DNA of 64,000 nt from Artemisia argyi. Taxonomy: Eukaryota; Streptophyta; Magnoliopsida; Asterales; Asteraceae. The position numbers were made by a program, and so were the translations under genes. Below the pieces are notes generated by a model, which saw nothing but the letters and a program-made list of their open reading frames with translations, did not search any database and was not told the DNA's origin. Numbering within the stretch: position 1 is the stretch's first letter; every line of letters begins with the position of its first letter. This document shows positions 60,682 to 64,000 of this stretch, in pieces. The stretch is from positions 197,147,322 to 197,211,321 of the forward strand of contig CM060680.1 of the NCBI GenBank assembly GCA_030686995.1. Direction: 5' to 3'.

Positions 60682-61575
60682 ATGGAATCGGAAAAATATT
60701 TAGAAGGAAAAATGACATTTAAACCACCGTATTTTGAAAATGAGAATTTTGGTGAATGGAAAAATAATTTTGAAAATTATGTGAAATCAATAGATCAAGA
60801 TCTTTGGCACATCATTTCAATTGGTGATATTCAAACCAAAACGGATTTTGAAAAAAAATACAGTTACTACCAAACAAAGATTGATAAAAATACCAAAGCC
60901 AAACTAATGATTTATAAAACCCTAACTGGAATTGAATATGAAAGGGTATTCTTTTGTAAAATTGCAAATGATATTTAGAAATGTTTTTTAAACTTTCACC
61001 AATGGAAATGTCGAGCCAAAGATGATAAACTTGATGTTGCACAAGAATTAATTGCTCTAGAAAATTTAATAAACAAACATTTAGTTGATGTAAATACAAG
61101 TGCTACTAGTTCAAACATGGTCTTTCAAGGTATTAACAACGAAGATTACACGAGCCAAATCCAAAGAAAGATTATAAATGGAACATGGAGCGACATGGAA
61201 GGTGAAGAGGATCATTATATAGCATGTGAAGATTGTGAAGCATATAAAGCCCCAAATGAGGTACAATCCGGAACCAAACATTTTTGCTATGATCAATTCA
61301 TATTAGAGTTTTCAAAATTAGAAAGTAACTTCAAAAGTTTTTGCAACATAGACTCAAATATCACGTTTAAAAATGAATCTTCAACATCTACTGAAGAAAA
61401 ATTTGAAAAAGGAAAAATACTTGCAAAATTTGAAAATAGCTCAAAATCACTAATATACTTACTTAATACTCAAAAGGCTTTTGATGACAAAACCGGATTA
61501 GGATTTAGTGCTAATGATACTTTGACAAATAAATCAAAGCAAATAGAGTTTATAAAACCTAGTGGAGAAATTTAG
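60682..61575 (+). pseudogene. copia-like gag remnant
   Basis: The ATG at 60682 gives MESEKYLEGKMTFKPPYFEN, NFGEWKNNFENYVKSIDQDL and TKAKLMIYKTLTGIEYERVF, the UBN2-type gag N-terminus of plant copia elements. A TAG near 60976-60978 follows IANDI. Further on AQELIALENLINKHLVDVN and GTWSDMEGEEDHYIA continue in a shifted and partly deleted form, then KTGLGFSANDTLTNKSKQIE near 61494. The CCHC knuckle region has been lost in between. This part would have formed the particle shell. No pol is present. Confidence 0.65.
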
Positions 61576-62400
61576 AAAATTACTCTAATCATAACAATTG
61601 TTTATCTCTAGAGTCAAGAAGGAAATTATCATTGTGTGGAAACATATTGATAAGAAATTCTTGCACTTGTTAACAACATCTATACCATATGCATTTTAAA
61701 TGCAATGGATGTTGTGACTAACCATCTAGGACCCATAAGACTTTGGGTACCAAGTTGTTTTACATGTTAGGTATCTTAATCATGTGGATTGGCACACTTG
61801 CATATACGTGAAGCTTGACGATCTATTGAGACATGTTTTTAAACCTTCACGTGTTTATGCTTCAAGAGCTTGCTTGGGATACTTTGATGTTATCTTGTTA
61901 CGGGTTCTCTATTGCATTGCCTTCTCTCTACGATCTTCTTAGTACTCGTTGCTTCCTCTTTTCACTTTCTCATATGTCTTATTGAATTAATTCATTTTAA
62001 GACGCAAGGTACGTTCTCTCTTTTATTATAACGTAAATTTCCAAGATTTTTAATTGCATGTTTGTGTGATAATTTTGTTTATTGTATTATTTACACTGCG
62101 GATATAGTCACTAAACCCTTTTAGCATGTACTACTTAATCACTAGCGTTTAGGATTAGGAATGATGGAGCAAATTGACAAAATTCTATTGATTTTTCATA
62201 AATAAATTATTGCATAAAATTGCTTTATTTTATCTTCCTCATTCTTGAGTCTAGGTATCTACTTCACACAAAAATTGAAGATTGAGAACTTTACATTGCA
62301 TGATTTTTTTAACTCAATCTATCTAAACTATTCACATTTTTAGCAAAAAATATTGTAAGTCATTCATAACACATTTTATCAAATTTTGGTCATAATCATC
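61576..62400 (+). other. decayed internal sequence of the LTR element
   Basis: A short trace of gag/pol-like reading occurs around 61700-61770 (GPIRLWVPSC). The rest is AT-rich and non-coding. It ends abruptly at the truncated LTR. Confidence 0.5.
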
Positions 62401-63349
62401 ATTAAGGGGGCCGACACAAAATTAAGGGGGCCGGCATACGCTCCTCTGTCAGAATTCTTTGCCTATAAATGATGATTCAAATATGAAATTTTTCCTCACC
62501 TTTTGCACTAAAACTTTCTGTTCTAATTCCCTCAAATCATCTTCCTAAAACCTTTGATCATAAACATATTAGTTCTTGTTTTCAAGTAAAACTATCCATC
62601 CTCATTCAAAGTGCAAGAGAAGAATATTTCTCCAACATCTTGTTTAGAAGTATTGAAGAGTTGTATATATTGTTAGGTGTTGTGTAAATTATTTGTAAAG
62701 GTGTAGAAGGTGTGTAATAGATAGATCTAGGTGGGTTAGTAGTCGTGAATAGAAGTAGTGAAGAAATAGTTGTGTTGTGAAGAAGAAGTAGTGTAGTAGT
62801 AGTTGTGTGTATAAGTTGTGTAGTGGTGTGAGATTGGTTCTAGCTACTATTAGAACTCGACATCTAGCTTAGTGTCGTTAATCGGTGTAAGCAAAAGTTG
62901 TGTAAGGTTTCTCCGCCAAAAGGGAGCTCGTTGTGTTAGTGAAGAAAACTCTCGAGTAGGAGACTCGAGGAGTGGAGTAGGGCAAGAAAGGAGACCTTGT
63001 AGCCGAACCACTATAAATATGCCGTGTCTTGGTTTGATCTTTCCATCTCTTGTTCATTATCTTATTTACATCTTTATTGTTTACATACTCATAAACATTT
63101 GCATCTAGTTGTAGCTTGTGATATTGTGCTAAAATTGATTTCACACAAAATTCAAACAAAAGTTTCATTCACAAAATGAAGTTTTTATAAATAACCTAAA
63201 AAGACACAATATATACATAGACTTATACAAGTGAAATTGATCATTTAGATTTACATTTTTACAATAAATCCTGTATTAAAGATTTTGAAAACAAATTTTT
63301 GAAATAAAAATTGACGTAAAACTATTCAACCCCCTTCTAGTTTTCCACA
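62401..63349 (+). repeat. 3' LTR lacking its first 426 bp
   Basis: It aligns with 59633-60612 of the 5' LTR (starting ttaagggggccgacac) with few substitutions and a shorter GTAGTGAAG-rich tract. It closes TTTTCCACA before the target duplication caatt. Confidence 0.88.
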
Positions 63350-63354
63350 CAATT

Positions 63355-64000
63355 GTTGGCAAAGCTGTAGAAAATGGGATATTTAGAAGGGTTAAAGTAG
63401 GTGTGAATGACGTTACGGTGTCTCATTTACAATACGCGGATGACACTATATTCTTTGGAGAATGGAATAAAGAAAATGCTAAGTGTCTTATGTGCATTCT
63501 TAAGTGTTTTGAGGAGGTTTCCGGGCTACGTGTGAATTATAATAAAAGTAAGCTATATGCAATTGGGGTTAATGAGGGGAATTGACAGATATGGCAACAT
63601 GGATGGGGCGTACGGTCAGGGAATTTTCGTTCACTTACTTGGGATTACCGATAGGTCAAAACATGAGAAGGATTAACGCTTGGAATCTTGTAGTGGAAAA
63701 ATTCAAGAGTCGGTTGGCCGATTGGAAAGCAAAAACGATGTCGTTCGGGGGGCGTCTAACACTCGTTAAATCAGTCCTAGGTAGCTTGCCATTGTATTAT
63801 TTTTCGATGTTCCGTGTGCCTTCGAGTGTGTTAAAAAATCTTGAGAGAATAAGAAAAAATTTCTTTTGGGGTGGGGTTGGGGAGCGAAAAAACATTTCTT
63901 GGGTTAAATGGGATACGGTTCTAGCTTCACATGGGGAGGGGGCTTAAATATTGGGTCATTATGGGCAAAAATTTTGGCTTTATTAGGTAAGTGGTGGTGG
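63355..64000 (+). pseudogene. LINE ORF2: C-terminal RT (runs off right edge)
   Basis: Directly after the target duplication the LINE reads GKAVENGIFRRVKVGVNDVT, HLQYADDTIFFGEW (catalytic YADD at about 63434), SGLRVNYNKSKLYAIGV and, in a new frame, FTYLGLPIGQNMRRINAW. FGGRLTLVKSVLGSLPLYYF and RIRKNFFWGG follow, the usual post-RT block of plant L1 elements. A TGA at about 63583 and a later TAA near 63945 break it. The zinc-binding end lies beyond the window. Confidence 0.87.

Larger units (their letters stand above)
59207..63349 (+). mobile_element. internally deleted LTR retrotransposon in the LINE RT (copia-like gag remnant)
   Basis: 5' LTR 59207-60612, PBS at 60615, gag-like ORF, non-coding remnant, and a 3' LTR that lacks its first part (62401-63349). 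The duplicated caatt at 59202-59206 and 63350-63354 shows a normal insertion. Protease, integrase, RT and the polypurine tract are all missing, together with about 426 bp of the 3' LTR, so one or more deletions happened after insertion. It is related to the solo LTR at 54163-55806 but in the opposite orientation. Confidence 0.85.
53172..64000 (+). mobile_element. L1-type LINE, interrupted by two LTR insertions, open at the right edge
   Basis: ORF1 (RRM-type) is followed by ORF2 (APE endonuclease then reverse transcriptase). A solo LTR (54163-55806) sits in ORF1 and an LTR element (59207-63349) in ORF2. Removing each insert and one target duplication makes the LINE reading contiguous. Without the inserts about 5.0 kb of LINE is in the window. 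The 3' end and poly-A tail are outside. Multiple stops and G-run frameshifts show it is dead. Confidence 0.88.

Noticed and set aside
60118..63168. Similar frames at 60118-60429 and 62872-63168 on both strands
   Set aside because: They are the two copies of the LTR of the same element and carry no protein family signature.

Overview
The window is plant nuclear DNA made mostly of nested transposable elements. The copia, Tat and DC1 protein families look most like those of Asteraceae (daisy family), but no single marker proves the family. I see no bacterial, organellar or CRISPR features. Only one locus looks like an ordinary host gene: a two-exon DC1 (Cys/His-rich C1) gene at about 43.3-45.5 kb, whose start is in doubt.

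Layout. 1-2512 (minus): 5' part of a Tat-lineage Ty3/gypsy element (LTR, PBS, gag-protease) running off the left edge. 3.1-4.0 kb: a Stowaway-type MITE and a hAT-type non-autonomous element side by side. 5.3-5.7 kb: frameshifted remnant of a widespread plant ORF family. 5879-8016: a PIF/Harbinger-like element carrying only the Myb/SANT-like ORF1. 8.3-13.0 kb: decayed Helitron territory with fragments of an acireductone dioxygenase gene, an RGG-protein exon, a Helitron helicase C-terminus and a 3' hairpin-CTAG end.

13117-27942 (minus): a second Helitron of about 4.5 kb holding exon-like pieces of an unidentified gene. It is split by a complete 10.3-kb Tat gypsy element (13448-23731, identical 5-bp target duplication). 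That element carries a spliced antisense gene between its pol and its 3' LTR.

28849-30579: dead 5'-truncated copia pol. Its 3' LTR plus about 1 kb of flanking DNA has been amplified into seven head-to-tail units of about 1547 bp (30565-41391). This LTR-derived nascent satellite is the most striking structure in the window.

45630 to about 52.3 kb (minus): a third Helitron-like segment with a leucine aminopeptidase fragment. 53172-64000 (plus): an L1-type LINE, broken twice. A solo LTR sits in ORF1 (54163-55806, minus) and an internally deleted LTR element with a gag remnant sits in the RT domain (59207-63349). The LINE reading resumes after each insert and runs off the right edge.

How it fits together: the region grew by insertion into insertion (gypsy in Helitron, LTR elements in LINE), gene-fragment capture by Helitrons, and local tandem amplification. 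Almost every element coding region carries stops or frameshifts. Several frameshifts lie in A or G homopolymers, where sequencing error must be excluded. All identifications are by reading motifs; no database search was possible.
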